Part shown: positions 12,003 through 22,979 of the stretch, piece after piece | How the letters are laid out: every line of letters begins with the position of its first letter | Position numbering within the stretch: position 1 is the first letter of the stretch | Source of the DNA: Cladorhizidae sp. MBARI D1340-BT2 | Lineage: Eukaryota > Porifera > Demospongiae > Poecilosclerida > Cladorhizidae | Reading direction: 5' to 3' | Length of the DNA stretch: 64,000 nt | Assembly (NCBI GenBank): GCA_028752905.1 | Contig: JAQNBH010000010.1 | Location: 16,271,940-16,335,939 of the forward strand | Notes under the pieces: generated by a model | Seen by the model: the letters and a program-made list of their open reading frames with translations, nothing else | Told to the model about the DNA's origin: nothing | Databases searched by the model: none | Position numbers and translations under genes: made by a program

Positions 12003-12090
12003 ACCAAAGTGTGAACGGTTTAATCGAGACTGTGGATGGACTTGCCTGGCTGCTGGGGAGCTACTCTGAAGAGCCCGAACTTGAACCCAC
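12003..12090 (+). repeat. Dispersed repeat end, second copy inverted at 17100-17187
   Basis: The stretch containing aaagtgtgaacggttyaatc, then gagac and atggacttgcctggct, occurs here on + and again on the minus strand at 17100-17187. Both copies pass into AT-rich sequence (12090-12440 and 16990-17100). The minus strand here has GGGTTCAAGTTC, close to a pol III B box, so a short tRNA-like SINE or MITE is possible. Confidence 0.6.
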
Positions 12091-12134
12091 GACCAGCATA
12101 ATTAATCTTATTTTATTTATCTTTTATTTATTTA

Positions 12135-12740
12135 TGTATTTTGTTGTTGTTGTTGTTGTCATTTTTACATTGTTGTTGTTGTTGTTGCTACTGTTGTTGG
12201 TACTGTTGTTTTTATTACTGTTGTTTAATGTTTTTATTGTTGTATTTGTTTTGGGGGGTTTTGTTCTTGTTTTTTGTTTTTGTTTTTGTTGTTGTTATTT
12301 TAATATTTTATAAATTAATTTTTTGTTTATTTTGTTGGTAAAAAAAGATTTATTTTTTTTTATATTAATTAATTAATTATTTATTATTATATTTAATTCA
12401 AATTTATAATTAAATTCAAACAACATCAAACAACAACAGCAATAACCACAATAATAATTACACAACACTGTCCATGCCCGACCTCTCATTGCCCCCATGA
12501 CTGCAAGAGCATTGCCTCTCTGTACTGCCACAGACAATTGTTGTATCAAAAATTTGTATGAATTCTCTTCCCCAGTGTGTTGCTTTATTTTCCTTCCGAG
12601 TTCCTTTAGGAAGGCCAATGACTTTGACTTTGGGCTAATGGCACCTAGGGTCTCTTATTTATTTATTTATTTTATTTTATTTTTATTTATTTATTTTATT
12701 TATTTATTTATTCAATTAATATTTATTCAATTAATATAAA
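12135..12740. repeat. Microsatellite cluster: (GTT)n, poly-T and (TTTA)n
   Basis: Degenerate GTT repeats from about 12138 to 12300, T- and A-rich sequence to about 12440, and TTTA/TTTATT repeats at 12652-12740. The leucine/cysteine-rich open frames here are translation of simple sequence, not genes. Confidence 0.85.
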
Positions 12741-13332
12741 AATATCCAGTGCATGTGCTAGGCATGTATACTGGCACGTGGCTACTCTGGTATATAACAG
12801 GCTCATGTGAGGCTTAGCATCTCTGATGAATGGCAGTGATATGATAGTTGTCTAAACCCAATATTTTCAAATATCACATGGAAAACTACCTTATGACACA
12901 AGACTAATTGCATTGGGGTATAAATCAATTATGGATCTCTAAAAAATATATTGAAAATTGTCAAATGATATACAACCTATTAGGGAAAGTGAAGTAACCA
13001 AAAATGTATTCCCAATATGTTTGTTAAATCAAAGAGGTTATTATTAGTTGGTGGGATCAATCACCAAGGCAAGCATAACCATCATGAGAAACTATAAGAA
13101 TATTTATCAAAGCTGGACTAACCACTATGTCACTTGGATAGGGTTATTATTTGCTGTATCATTGTTAATAATAATGCCAGTAGTCTTGACACAAAATGGT
13201 AGATTTGCCTTAATAATCCTGCTCATGTATCTAACTAGATCTGACACTAAACAGCTTTTTTCCTTCTGTTGTGTATCAAGTGAATTGTGTTATTTACATG
13301 TAATGTTATCTGATCACCATGGCATATTCTAG

Positions 13333-13498
13333 GATTGACTTGCACTTTGTGGTTAAAGTCTCTGATTTTGGTCTATCTGAATCCATCAATCCATCCAAGG
13401 ACTACTTCAGACAGCAAGAAAAGGGTGTGAAGCTACCTTTTAAGTGGATGGCTCCAGAAAGCTTAGGAGACGGGATATTCTCTGAGAAAACTGATGTG
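13333..13498 (+). CDS. RTK exon K: DFG and activation loop
   Basis: Acceptor ..atattctag, donor gtacat. Encodes VVKVSDFGLSESI, a Tyr in SKDYFRQQEKG that is the probable activation-loop autophosphorylation site, then VKLPFKWMAPESLGDG, the tyrosine-kinase P+1 loop. Confidence 0.95.
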
Positions 13499-13635
13499 GT
13501 ACATCTTTAAATATAGTAGTGATATTTATTCTTGCACACCAGGTGCTTACACTTAGTGTGATGCAGTTATACTATTATTTAGGAATATATTGTACTTGCA
13601 TCGATCAGTGAAGTTATATTTATCGTATAATGTAG

Positions 13636-13778
13636 TGGTCCTATGGTGTGACCTGCTGGGAGGTGTTCAGTGCTGGAAAGAGTCCCTATGCTGGAGTCAA
13701 TGCAACAGATCTCTGTCCTATGCTGGAGAATGGATACAGAATGGATAGACCAAACAATGCAGCATGCTCTGATATAAT
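13636..13778 (+). CDS. RTK exon L: kinase C-lobe
   Basis: Acceptor ..ataatgtag, donor gtgaga, starts phase 0 and ends phase 2. WSYGVTCWEVFSAGKSPYAG is the standard helix-F segment (DVWSYGVxxWE, with the DV from exon K); NGYRMDRPNNA follows. Confidence 0.95.
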
Positions 13779-15618
13779 GTGAGAAAGTACATTTACTCTC
13801 ATAAGTAGTATAATTTATTCCAACTGGAAGGTTGATTGACATATATGTAACATATTGTCAGTGCAATGCATTGCATTTGTTTCTCATCCACCCTATTTAA
13901 GACTGTTGCAGTTCAGTTGAAATGTTGGCATATAAACTAATTGGAACTGATTAGAAGGAGATTCTTTCATTTGCATAGTATGATTATAACAGGACTATAC
14001 CATCTACCCCAGCATATGATCAGAGTTTATAACAACATCTGTACTAATCTTGAGTGCCACTTAAGGCCTCTCACAAATTAAGCTTCGCTTAAAATCCTTG
14101 TATGGAACTCATGTTTATAAAGTCTAAGATCTTAATTAAGATTGTTAGCTATATTTATGCTTGGAACCATTACAATTCTGATCCTCTAGAAGGGAGGGTA
14201 CTGTTATCCAAGTGTTAATTAGTCTTTGTGAGTAATTTTGGCTAGTGAGATACTTGGGATAACAAGAAAAACAATTGTTGATCCATTAAACCAAAGTTTC
14301 ATGCAATCATGGAAAAGGCCTAAATTAAAAAAATACTTTGTTGCAACTCCATGTATTTTGCGATTTAGGGACCAACTCTGCATGTGTATTAGTTATGGTT
14401 AAATTGTACATGCTTGGACGATTACAATACCAAAAGAAGAAAAACAAAACAAAATTGACACTACTTTATTTTCATACTTTTACATGTAGGACCCTCCTAA
14501 TTTAGCATTTTCAATCTTCTTCAAAATTAGTTAACATGTATTCACTATTGTCTATGTTGGAAAGATGCACTCTTGGCACAATATGTTGAACTTGTAGTAT
14601 AGATGTGTTAGCTTTGATATATCTTTGATGTATTCAGGTTATAGTTTACAGTTAGTAAATAGCAATACCAATGTTTGGATAGCACATTTAACACTTCTTT
14701 CATCTAGCTGATTTATCTTTATCTTGTATAGAACTAGTCTAACTTACATGTAGTTTTTAGTTCAGTTGCTTGATGTTGTTAGTTGTTGAGATGTTGTCTT
14801 GTTTTGCAGTTGATTGAATTAAAGTGATTTAAGCTATAGTCAATAACCAGTGATAGCTACTTGAAGTTTTCCAACAGTCTAAGTGTTGGATTTTTTTCTC
14901 ACGTAATATATACCTTAGATTTCACCAACCAAACTTTTGTCATCCTGATAAATACTATAACATTGGCATTTTATTGCTAGGAAGAAACTCCATGTAATTT
15001 CACAATCTGAAATATCGAGTTCTCTGAAAAATGTTGTCTTTAATTGTGGTGTAATATGTGAGCTATTATATAATCATTTTGTATGACTGATGTCTATCTT
15101 CATAAGCTTGTTACGATGCTCTAGACCTCAACAATGTGAGGTTAAAAGTTTTTGACAATATACTCATGTGAAGTTGAGTCAGTGTTGCTATAAAATTTAA
15201 AGTAAGCCTAGATTTGTAGTAAAATTGGTAAACTTCATTTGCTGCTGATGACCATCTGCTTCCATTTTTACAGAAAGCATCAATCTACTCTGATCAGTAT
15301 GCTCCATGGTGTCCCATTTCAAAATGCATATTATAGGATAATTATGTTCATTTCCATTTCGTTTCAAATTATTACACTGTGAATCCCATTACATCACTTC
15401 TAGATACCATGGTATGTACCTCTATTGTTACAAGTTAATGGAAAATTTTATGCTCGTTGCAATTTGGTGTTAATACCAAGAGCATTCACATTCATCCATC
15501 AAATATGTACATCAAATATGTTGTACATGAATATAATTACAAAATAGTAAAAGAGATTACCTTTTCTTACATCAATTTATTTACGATTGTTTTATTAACA
15601 TTGTTCCATTGAATTTAG
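13779..15618 (+). other. Intron L-M (1.84 kb); 3' part duplicated at 37264-38035
   Basis: No exon seen. From roughly 14930 to the end, the sequence is repeated in inverted orientation at 37264-38035 with scattered differences. Shared landmarks are actccatgtaatttcaca, catctatcttcataagcttg and attacactgtgaatc (with indels). Confidence 0.8.
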
Positions 15619-15889
15619 GTATAACGAAGTTATACAGAAATGTTGGGAATTGAAACCAGAGAACAGGCCTAATTTCAGTGATTTGATTCACCTGGTTTCA
15701 TTGCTCCTGGAAACCAATGCTGGATACACGTGTTTCAATGGCTCCACTATTCTGGAGAAAACTACTATAACTGCTGATGCAGACATCATGAAGGTAACTG
15801 CTCAAGACTGTGGAGAAAGCAAGACTGTACAGTTGAGGGAAACCACATCTCTCAACAATGAAGCTAGTTATATGATTTCTAAATTCTAG
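15619..15889 (+). CDS. RTK exon M: end of kinase domain, tail and stop
   Basis: Acceptor ..gaatttag. YNEVIQKCWELKPENRPNF contains the conserved C-lobe Arg, then SDLIHLVSLLLETNAGYTCF and a tail of about 60 residues rich in Ser/Thr, ending at TAG 15887-15889. Two or three tail tyrosines (AGYTCF, ASYMIS) could be docking sites. No clean AATAAA was seen just downstream. Confidence 0.92.
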
Positions 15890-16929
15890 TCGGTTTAGAG
15901 CTACTTCCACAGATTTTGCTTGCAATAATATTTTGAATATTATACAAAATTCCAAAAGTAGAGCTGAAATTTTAACTTTTAGTTTTAACTCATAGCCACA
16001 ATATTTCTGTCAATATTTTTCTCTTCTACTTGTGCTATTGCATTTAAATAATTTTTTCCCTTCCACTTCCTTTTGTTTGTTAGTTTCATTTTTATTGTAC
16101 ATTCAGTGCATTTTATAATTATGATAATATCAATATAGCATCAAAAGAAGGATGATCTTTGGGAACAGCTAAAGCAATTCCACGATAATCGGAATTATTG
16201 GTTCTGCAATGCAAATTTTCTTGTGGTATCTCTCCTTTGAAGCATTACTTCGCTACTCACCTCAGGAAGAGAGTTCTGAACATTGAAATTATATGGTGGA
16301 AGTGATCCTGTTTAACAAATCCAAATATTTCATTCTCTTGAAGGCATAATCAAATGTGTTGCAAGTTAATAGCCAAAAGGGTTGAAAAATGGAAATTATA
16401 AATTATTAGAATTAGGCTCCATTAATTTTGCTGGATATACTCCATTCTCAATTGAGTTTTGTTGATGGAAATAATTAAGCAGGAACCAAACTTGTCATGC
16501 TGATCGATGTGTCATATAGATGCATATGGGTTATGGTATTAATGTATAGCAGAATGGTATTAGCTATGCAAATTTTCTTGCTTTTTTTAACATTTAAGAA
16601 AACTATTTTTACCACATAAGAGCTCAAATTTCAGTTAGCGTTTGTGTAGAGGTAGGATTATTTGCATTCCCAGGTAAACATGAATACACACCAACTAGCA
16701 TGCCAGTACAAGGATACCACCCAAGAAAATATTTCTTCTTATTACATCCAGGATTGAGTTATTTGGCCACGAAAAACTCGAAAATTTCCTAGTATAGTGT
16801 CAGTAAGAATTAGATTTTACAATAACCCCAACTTGAAATTGTACTCTCTAGACATTTCAATTAGATACTCGAGCATTCATCAGGTATTGAAACTCGTATG
16901 AGCTTGTTATGGTAGCTAGCTATCCACCA
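15890..16929. other. 3' flank of the receptor gene
   Basis: AT-rich 3' UTR and intergenic sequence with long T runs. No coding or repeat structure I can support. Confidence 0.5.
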
Positions 16930-17190
16930 CATGCTACAAACCACACCTCAGCACACACGTCCAGCACATGAAATGGACGAGGAAAAATTTATAATAAGGA
17001 TAAATTTATGTAGAAAATATGAAATAAATAAAGATGTGTATGATATTAAGATATATGAACCAAAAATGATAAATATGATAACAGAAAAATTATGGTGGGT
17101 TGTAGCATCAACTCTTAAGAGTCCCTCCCCAACAGCCAGGCAAGTCCATTCCACTGTCTCGATTGAACCGTTCACACTTTGGTACTATGT
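16930..17190 (-). repeat. Short AT-rich interspersed repeat
   Basis: Starts near tgctacaaaccacacctcag and ends with the repeat end shared with 12003-12090. A related start (gttacaaaccacaccaaagc) occurs at 22732. The open frames across it are probably spurious. Confidence 0.5.
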
Positions 17191-17435
17191 AGGCTGCCTC
17201 CTTCACTAGAGCAGTTCCTTCTGTCTTCTGCCCTGGTGTAAAATGGTGGATTCCTCCCACAAAATAGGTTGTCCATTATACTATGCATGTTAAGCAATTG
17301 CACACTACTCTTTAGCACACTTTCACAGGCACCTTGATGTTCTTTCATTCTGGTCACCACTCTTCTATTGGTTTCCTTAAGTAGTATATACTTCCCACGG
17401 CTACAAGGGATGCAGTACACAATGCATGAGTGCAT
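17172..17435 (-). pseudogene. GIY-YIG endonuclease remnant of the Penelope-like element
   Basis: Reads CIVYCIPCSRGKYILLKETN then RRVVTRMKEHQGACESVLKS. This matches the Penelope GIY-YIG pattern VYxIPCxxCxxxYIGET, with RxxxRxxEHQ and an A-x-H segment after it. The second YIG is damaged (YILLKET), so the nuclease is dead as written. Confidence 0.75.
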
Positions 17436-19420
17436 ACCAGCTGGTCAAACATCATTTACTAGCTCAGTAGTGTCCTCAGAGTGCTTTCTGATCTGAAAAT
17501 AATTTTGATGTTGAACTTCCAAATGCTCCTGAAGTCTTCACTCATCCCTGCTTGCATAAGGAATCAGTACCATAGAATCCAACTCTTTAGACCCCTGATT
17601 GCCTGTATTGGTGCACTTATTTTCCTTTTTGTGTTTAGATGTATCTACAGATTAAAGATTGATGAAGGGCTTCAAGGTAACCATTTTCTATAAAGACCTT
17701 ATTCAAAAGATCTTCTTCCTTCAATAGATCCTCCTTCTCAGTCACTACTCTCCCGGCTCTATCATATATACAAGTTCTAACCACTCCTCTACTAACATGG
17801 ATAGGATTATGTGATCTATAATCAAGGTATATACCAGTTGGTGTGCATGGGTTTTCTGTAAACTTCTGCAGTTAACTGTCTTTCTTCCTTTCTGTGTAGG
17901 TTGGAATCCAGAAAAGGGAACAATCCATTGTCAGAGATACACCTTCTGACTGCTGAACTGAAGCAAGAACAAAGTGTGGAGGTTACGTTACGAATAGGGC
18001 TATTGAACTAACCAGCGGAAGTGGTAGAAGCCATTCAGACAAACAACTGTTTCCTGTTAAGATACGGGGATTCTCAATCTGTAATTCTTAAAAGTGAATG
18101 TGTGCTTGTTAGTTTGAACTTGTGCATATTAGTTGTATTGTGAACTGCTTGAAGTTTGTGTGACAGTTGTCATTTCAATTAAAACAGCCTATCTCAATTG
18201 CTTAGCTATTAGCAAAGCGCTAATCACCACTATTTAGAAATCATGTGGAGAGAAACAGTAACTACTGTTTGTGGCTTGACTGAGGTTAAACAGTAGTGAG
18301 ACTGTTGATAAGGTTAGGTGTCAGTGGAGCGTACAACTTCTGCTGGCCGTCACCCCTTTTGTTGAAACAGTGGAAGTTGTATACTCTTACATCCATCCAC
18401 TTCAATCTTTATTGATGGCTTGATGTTGTTCAGGTGGTCCAACAACTCTTGCTCACTTCCCTTCTTCACAATGCAGAAGTTATCACAAAATATCTCTTCC
18501 AAAACCTTGGCTTCAGTGGGGAAGTTTGAGCCAATTCCTCAAAAACATTCCAAATAAAGGTTGACTATCACTGCTGATAGTGGAGGGCCCATTACTGCTG
18601 CACCCTCTGCTGCACCCTCATAGTATTTTTCTTGATATATACAAGAAGTAGGTGGGTGTTATGCACAACTCCAACAGTTCAGGAATCCTGTCAGCACCTA
18701 GTGTAGTCCTCTCATGCAAGCTCTTGTCTTTCATCAACATTCCAGTTCCAAAAATTATGCCCATGGCCTTATCAATGGGAACACTGGTAAAAAGATAGAA
18801 ACACAAAAACTGATAAGACACTCATCCTGTGCCAAACATTCACCTAGAATACAAATTGCCTAAACATAATTATGTACTTGTATTGCCAGCTAGAGGTGAT
18901 AGCAAATGTGCTATATATGAACTTTGGAAAGATTATACGATGGCATGTATACAAGACACAATGGGCCTAAGGGGAACCTAATGTTTATGTATCTTGTGGA
19001 GTCCATAAATCTACTTCCAGTGGGCCTAATTTTAATGGTTGTTATTTCTCCCATTTCTTAAAACATGATTAACCTTTTCCTGTGCCTTAGTAGTAGGATC
19101 CTTCTACAGTATTCCATATGTTTTGGTCTCAACCAATTCTATCACCTTCGAAATGTAACTCTCCTTTGTCAGCAGAACTTTTGTCTTCCCCTTGTCTTCT
19201 GGTAAAATCATGATCTCTTCCATATTCCTCAGTTCTCCGGGCCTTACTCTCAGGTTGTCCCTTGGTTTCCTTTCTCTTCTCAATATTCCACATATTCTTT
19301 CTTGGTGCTCATGTGCTTTGAAGTTTCGCACTGGTTGTCATGAGTCATGTGACATTTTTGCTTGGTTGTCGATATTCCACTTTGTTTGTCATGTCCGGAA
19401 TAAGGTTGTCTAATAAGGAA
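17172..19420 (-). mobile_element. Penelope-like retroelement 1 (decayed, with GIY-YIG)
   Basis: Read on the minus strand, fragments appear in family order. The N-terminal segment has MILPEDKGKTKVLLTKESYI (19104-19331). The RT start has a PTGSRFMDS and NLSKV region (about 19000-18870). RT motif LFTSVPIDKAMGI, degraded to YLFTSVPIDKAMG, is at 18618-18821, with ELLELC. IFCDNFCIVKKGSEQELLDHL is near 18490-18430, then an RKP-type segment (LTAEVYRKPMHTNWY) near 17870-17820 and a GIY-YIG remnant (17172-17435). Penelope elements combine RT with a C-terminal GIY-YIG endonuclease. Many stops and frameshifts and an extra block at about 17890-18330 make it inactive. Confidence 0.85.
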
Positions 19421-20394
19421 CATGGGTGAGACAGCCCATTAGAAGTTCTGCTGGGGCTATGCCTATTGTTGTATGCAGGGTTAACCCGTAAGTCAACAGA
19501 AACTTGGATAACCTCTCCTGGATTGGAAGATTCTGCATTCTTCCAATTGCTTGTTTGAAAGTCTAAACTGCCCGTTCAGCCAAACCATTGGTTGAGGGAT
19601 GGTAAGCTGTAGATGTTACGTGATTAATCACTGTGGACTCTCGTAATTCACTAGTAGTGAAGGGTGTTCCATTATCTGTAACTATTTCTGAGGTAATCCA
19701 TGGTTGGCGAAGATCATGCGAAGTTTTTCGATTTTCTTAGCTGAGGTGATTGATGACATCAGTTCAACCTCTATCCACTTGGAGTACAGAACTGAAAAGG
19801 TCCTGTGAAATCCAGGTGCACTCTGGACCAAGGTTTGCTAGGCCATTCCCAGGGGTAGAGTGGAGCCACAGGAAGTGAAGATCGCGATTTCTGGCAAACT
19901 TGACATTGTTTGACCAACTCTTCAATGGCTGAGTCCATCTTTGGCTACCATATGTAACACCTCGCAAGAGCCTTCATCTTACTGCAACCTGAGTGAGTGT
20001 CATGCAGCTCCTTCAATACTGCTTGTCTACATTGTGGTCTACTCTAGCTCCCTAAAGTATACATCCATCAACTACACTCAATTCCTGAGCTCTGGCAAGG
20101 TGTGAATTGAACATCCTTCATGTCTGATGGAAAACCTTGTAAAACAAACCTCTTCACCTTTGAGAGAATTGGGTCCCCGTTGGTCCATTTCTGTAGGGAG
20201 TATTTCTTTTCGGCAGGGTTTACAGTGCATGATGCAAAATCTACTAGTCGCTCCTCACCATTCTCCATTTTATGAGACAATTAGCCCCAAGGCCGTTGTG
20301 ATGGATCACAAGTCACTAAGAGTGGTTTAACAGGGTCAAAGTGCACCAATAAACTGTCACTTTGCAGTGCATTCTTGGCATCAGAAAATGTCTC
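19421..20394 (-). pseudogene. Gypsy RNase H remnant and integrase
   Basis: RNase H begins with FDPVKPLLVTCDPSQ and NGEERLVDFASCTVNPAEKK (about 20340-20220), but the second half is missing: KKYSLQK passes straight to the linker WTNGDPILSKVKRFVLQGFP. Integrase follows with ELHDTHSGCSKMKAL, CQVCQKSRS (zinc site) and EWPSKPWSRVHLDFTGPF, and ends near a NPGEVIQVSVDL-type stretch and HPSRTSNGL. Confidence 0.75.
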
Positions 20395-21070
20395 CTACTG
20401 GACCCCAATTCCATTTGGTCTTCTTACCCAGCAAACTGTATAAGGGTGCCAACTTTGATGATGAACGCAACTGTAATAATTGAGGATGCCTAATGAGCGC
20501 AGCTCTGTAATCTTTTTAGGCTGAAGAGCATTTTTAATGGCTATAATTTTGTCTGCCTTGGGATGTATGCCTTTAGCATTTATCAAGTGACCCAGGTACT
20601 CAATCTCTTCAAGCAAGAAAGCACAGTTCTCTCTGTTGAGATGCAACCCAGTTTGGAGAGGCATTCGAGCACTCGCTCCAGATTAGCTAGATGCTTGGCT
20701 AGTGTTGGGCCTGTGATTAGGATGTCATCCAAATATACAAACACACCAGGGAGATTACATAATAATGTCTCCATGGAACGCTGGAATATTGCTGGAGCTG
20801 ATGCAATACCAAAAGGTAACCTATTGAACTGATATGGGCCCTTGTGAGTGGTAATGTTCAAATATTCTTTAGAGGTATTTGCCATCTTCAGTTGTAAATA
20901 TGTACTTGACATGTCTAACTTTGAAAAATATTTTCCTCCCTGTAAATTAGAAAACATTTCTTCCACACGAGGTATGACTCAAAATGTGTTGCTTGGTTGA
21001 CAGTGATTTTGAAAATTCCCACAGATACATACTGTGCCATCTCTCTTAACAACTGGTACTATGGGAGTTG
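20395..21070 (-). pseudogene. Gypsy reverse transcriptase
   Basis: Contains GGKYFSKLDMSSTYLQLKM, FNRLPFGIASAPAIFQRSME and the catalytic FVYLDDILITG (YxDD). A frameshift near 20610 joins to LNRENCAFLLEEIEYLGHLI. The upstream PIVPVVKRDG segment reads through one defect near 20970-21060. Confidence 0.9.
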
Positions 21071-21084
21071 CTAATTTTGAGGTT

Positions 21085-21810
21085 TTAACAGGAGAAATAA
21101 TACCCAGTTGACTTAAACGGATCAAGTTCGTCTTCTACCTTCTGCTTTAATATGTAAGGCACAGAACGAGGTTTGAGGTCAACTTCTACATCTTTCATGC
21201 ATCCCAGACCATTACCAAAAACATCAGCATGTGATAGCCAATCTCTACCCATCAAGTCTGGTTCCACACAGTCTACTACTAGTACCTTGGTGTGGTTTCC
21301 ATACTTTGCATTCACAGTAGTGGCTCCCAGGACCTTGATTTCAGCTCCTGTATATGTTTTTAGGAGGACTGTGGACTTCTGCAGAGGTGAACTGTTCATT
21401 TCTTGAGTGACTGCCTGATAAGTTGTGCTTATAATTGAGAGGGAAGCTCCTGTGTCCAACTCCATTTTGACTGGAACATCATTCAGATGCATGTCAATGA
21501 TAATAGCTACCCCTGTATTTGAATTCACAGCATAAATGCTATAAGCTCCATCTTCTTCCTGAAGAAGAGACTGCTCCTGTTCCACCTGCACATGCAAGTT
21601 ACTTTTCGGCAGAGGTAATTTAGGGTTGGCCTTGGACCTACACACCTTCTCAATGTGTCCCTTTTTGTTGCAAAACCTGCAAGTAGTGTCTTTGAATCTA
21701 CAGGATGGATCTAGGTGAGGTCCTCCCCACCTGTAACAGGTTGGATGATTTTTTTCTTCTTTGTTGTATTTCTTGTCCTTCCATGATGATCGTCTGTCAC
21801 TGTACAACAT
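21085..21810 (-). pseudogene. Gypsy nucleocapsid zinc knuckles and aspartic protease
   Basis: A Cys/His-rich stretch CYRWGGPHLDPSCRF then CRFCNKKGHIEKVC gives a CCHC knuckle. MELDTGASLSIIS is the protease active site (DTGA). DLMGRDWLSH is the usual linker before RT. 241 codons remain open here, the longest intact piece of the element. Confidence 0.88.
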
Positions 21811-21834
21811 GGTCTCTGGCTTAACAGTGGATCC

Positions 21835-22402
21835 TTACTTTATGATTTTTGTATTCTTTTCCACTGCCTCTACAGATTGAGCAACATTAAACACTTTTTC
21901 AAAAATAAGTTCTTTCTCTGCCAAGAGTCTTGGCTGAATTGTATCATGATTTACCCCGCAGACCAGCCGATCTCTGATCATCTCATTCAGGGAATCTCCA
22001 TATTCACAGTGCTCGTCTAATTTCCTTAGTGCTGCGATGTATACAGCTACTGACTCGCTTGGAGCTCTTTCTCTAGTGTTAAATTGAAAATGCTGCACGG
22101 TTATGGAAGGCTTGAGGTCGGAGAACTCCTTGACTTCCCTCGAAATTGATGGACTCTAAATGTGGTGGTGTGAGTAAACTGCTGATCCTACGAAAAGTTG
22201 AAGGACCGCAACCGGCTAGTAAGATAGATTTCTTCCTTCTCGCCTCTGTCACGCCATTTGCCTCGAAGTAGTACTTGAGTCTTAGAATGTAGGAGGTCCA
22301 GTCTTCCTTACTGAGATCGAACGGGAACACCATATCACGAGTTGCCATTGGTTTTATCCTCATCGCCAAGTGTGGTATCCTAGCGGACTTGCTAGGTGGC
22401 AC
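21835..22402 (-). pseudogene. Gypsy gag, two frames
   Basis: First frame starts MPPSKSARIPHLAMRIKPMA and includes FPFDLSKEDWTSYILRLKYY; it is frameshifted near 22100 into a second frame with RERAPSESVAVYIAALRKL and IRDRLVCGVNHDTIQPRLL. These are standard retrotransposon gag features (the DxxWxxYxxRLxxYF and RDRLVCG motifs). Confidence 0.8.
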
Positions 22403-22730
22403 ACTATTGAATGGTGAATAGAATTAGTAATAGAAAGAACACCTGCCCAAGCACATGTATAAAACAGCAAAATACTGACAACTGAACAAAACAGGAAATG
22501 AGTTTGCTTAAAAGAACTAGTTCCACCAAAAAATATCATGAATATCCTTATACAATTGTTATTCTACTAATTAAACAAGGTCCAATGTACAGATATCACA
22601 ACTCTCAATGAATTTTTAATTGAACCTCCTACCTGAAATTGATTTTCTGATTAGTTTCTCTGGCCTTCATCAGGAATAGTGAGATGCAGACTCAGAGTTA
22701 GCCTGTTATATACCAACATATACTCCTAGT
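22403..22730. other. 5' flank of the Gypsy element, possible leader or LTR remnant
   Basis: No open frame. The minus strand at 22650-22675 reads cctgatgaaggccagagaaa, which resembles the ends of Penelope-like elements (see the motif at 48892). Confidence 0.35.
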
Positions 22731-22950
22731 GTTACAAACCACACCAAAGCATTTGCATCCTGCACATGAACTGCATGACCTGCTTGGAAAGAAATATATA
22801 GATAATATTCACTACTTCTAATAATAATATAAATAATAATAATTAAAAATATATACAAAAATATGTAAATAATGTAACGACGGCAAGCTATTCCATCGAG
22901 GTGTGCCATGATGTCAGTGCCGATTGGCCAAATCACCACCCAATCAGTTA
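22730..22950. repeat. AT-rich interspersed repeat related to 16930-17190
   Basis: Begins gttacaaaccacacc, then gcacatgaa, like the element at 16930, followed by an AT-rich (ATA/AAT) core at about 22795-22880 and a GC-richer tail (cgacggcaagctattccatcg). Confidence 0.45.
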
Positions 22951-22979
22951 CTGCTACATTTACTGTTGCCTAAGCAATG

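Larger units (their letters stand above)
10583..13332 (+). other. Intron J-K (2.75 kb) with simple and interspersed repeats
   Basis: No exon signal seen. Contains an imperfect duplication near 11211-11345 (two similar gctgcttctagcc / gctgcctctagcc segments), a dispersed repeat end at 12003-12090, and (GTT)n and (TTTA)n tracts at 12135-12740. Confidence 0.6.
198..15889 (+). other. Gene model: Calx-beta receptor tyrosine kinase (5' end outside window)
   Basis: Thirteen exons (twelve in the main model plus an optional microexon) give one single-pass membrane receptor. The ectodomain shows three Calx-beta folds, each as a first-half exon plus a second-half exon, recognisable by the conserved Asp/Glu-rich end (DDDG, LDDEG). 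A hydrophobic helix follows, then a complete kinase: glycine loop VGQGQYGIVYRG, VAVK lysine, helix-C Glu in [31 protein letters not shown] and [20 protein letters not shown] is the tyrosine-kinase form of the catalytic loop. All ectodomain introns are phase 1, as expected for shuffled or duplicated domains. By family knowledge it should phosphorylate tyrosines on cytoplasmic partners after ligand or Ca2+-linked ectodomain engagement; the ligand is unknown. No signal peptide is visible, so exons must lie to the left. Catalytic residues are all present, so an active kinase is inferred. Confidence 0.85.
19421..22402 (-). mobile_element. Ty3/Gypsy LTR retrotransposon (decayed)
   Basis: On the minus strand the order is gag, zinc knuckles, aspartic protease, reverse transcriptase, partial RNase H and integrase, i.e. 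the normal Ty3/Gypsy order. Several frameshifts and stops separate the parts, and no LTR pair could be found by eye. Its 3' side runs directly into Penelope-like element 1 near 19330-19420. Confidence 0.9.

Noticed and set aside
12011..12341. Leucine/phenylalanine/cysteine-rich open frames resembling membrane proteins
   Set aside because: Pure translation of (GTT)n and T-rich simple sequence.
16948..17209. Opposing open frames as a small gene
   Set aside because: Both lie in an AT-rich interspersed repeat with copies at 12003 and 22732.
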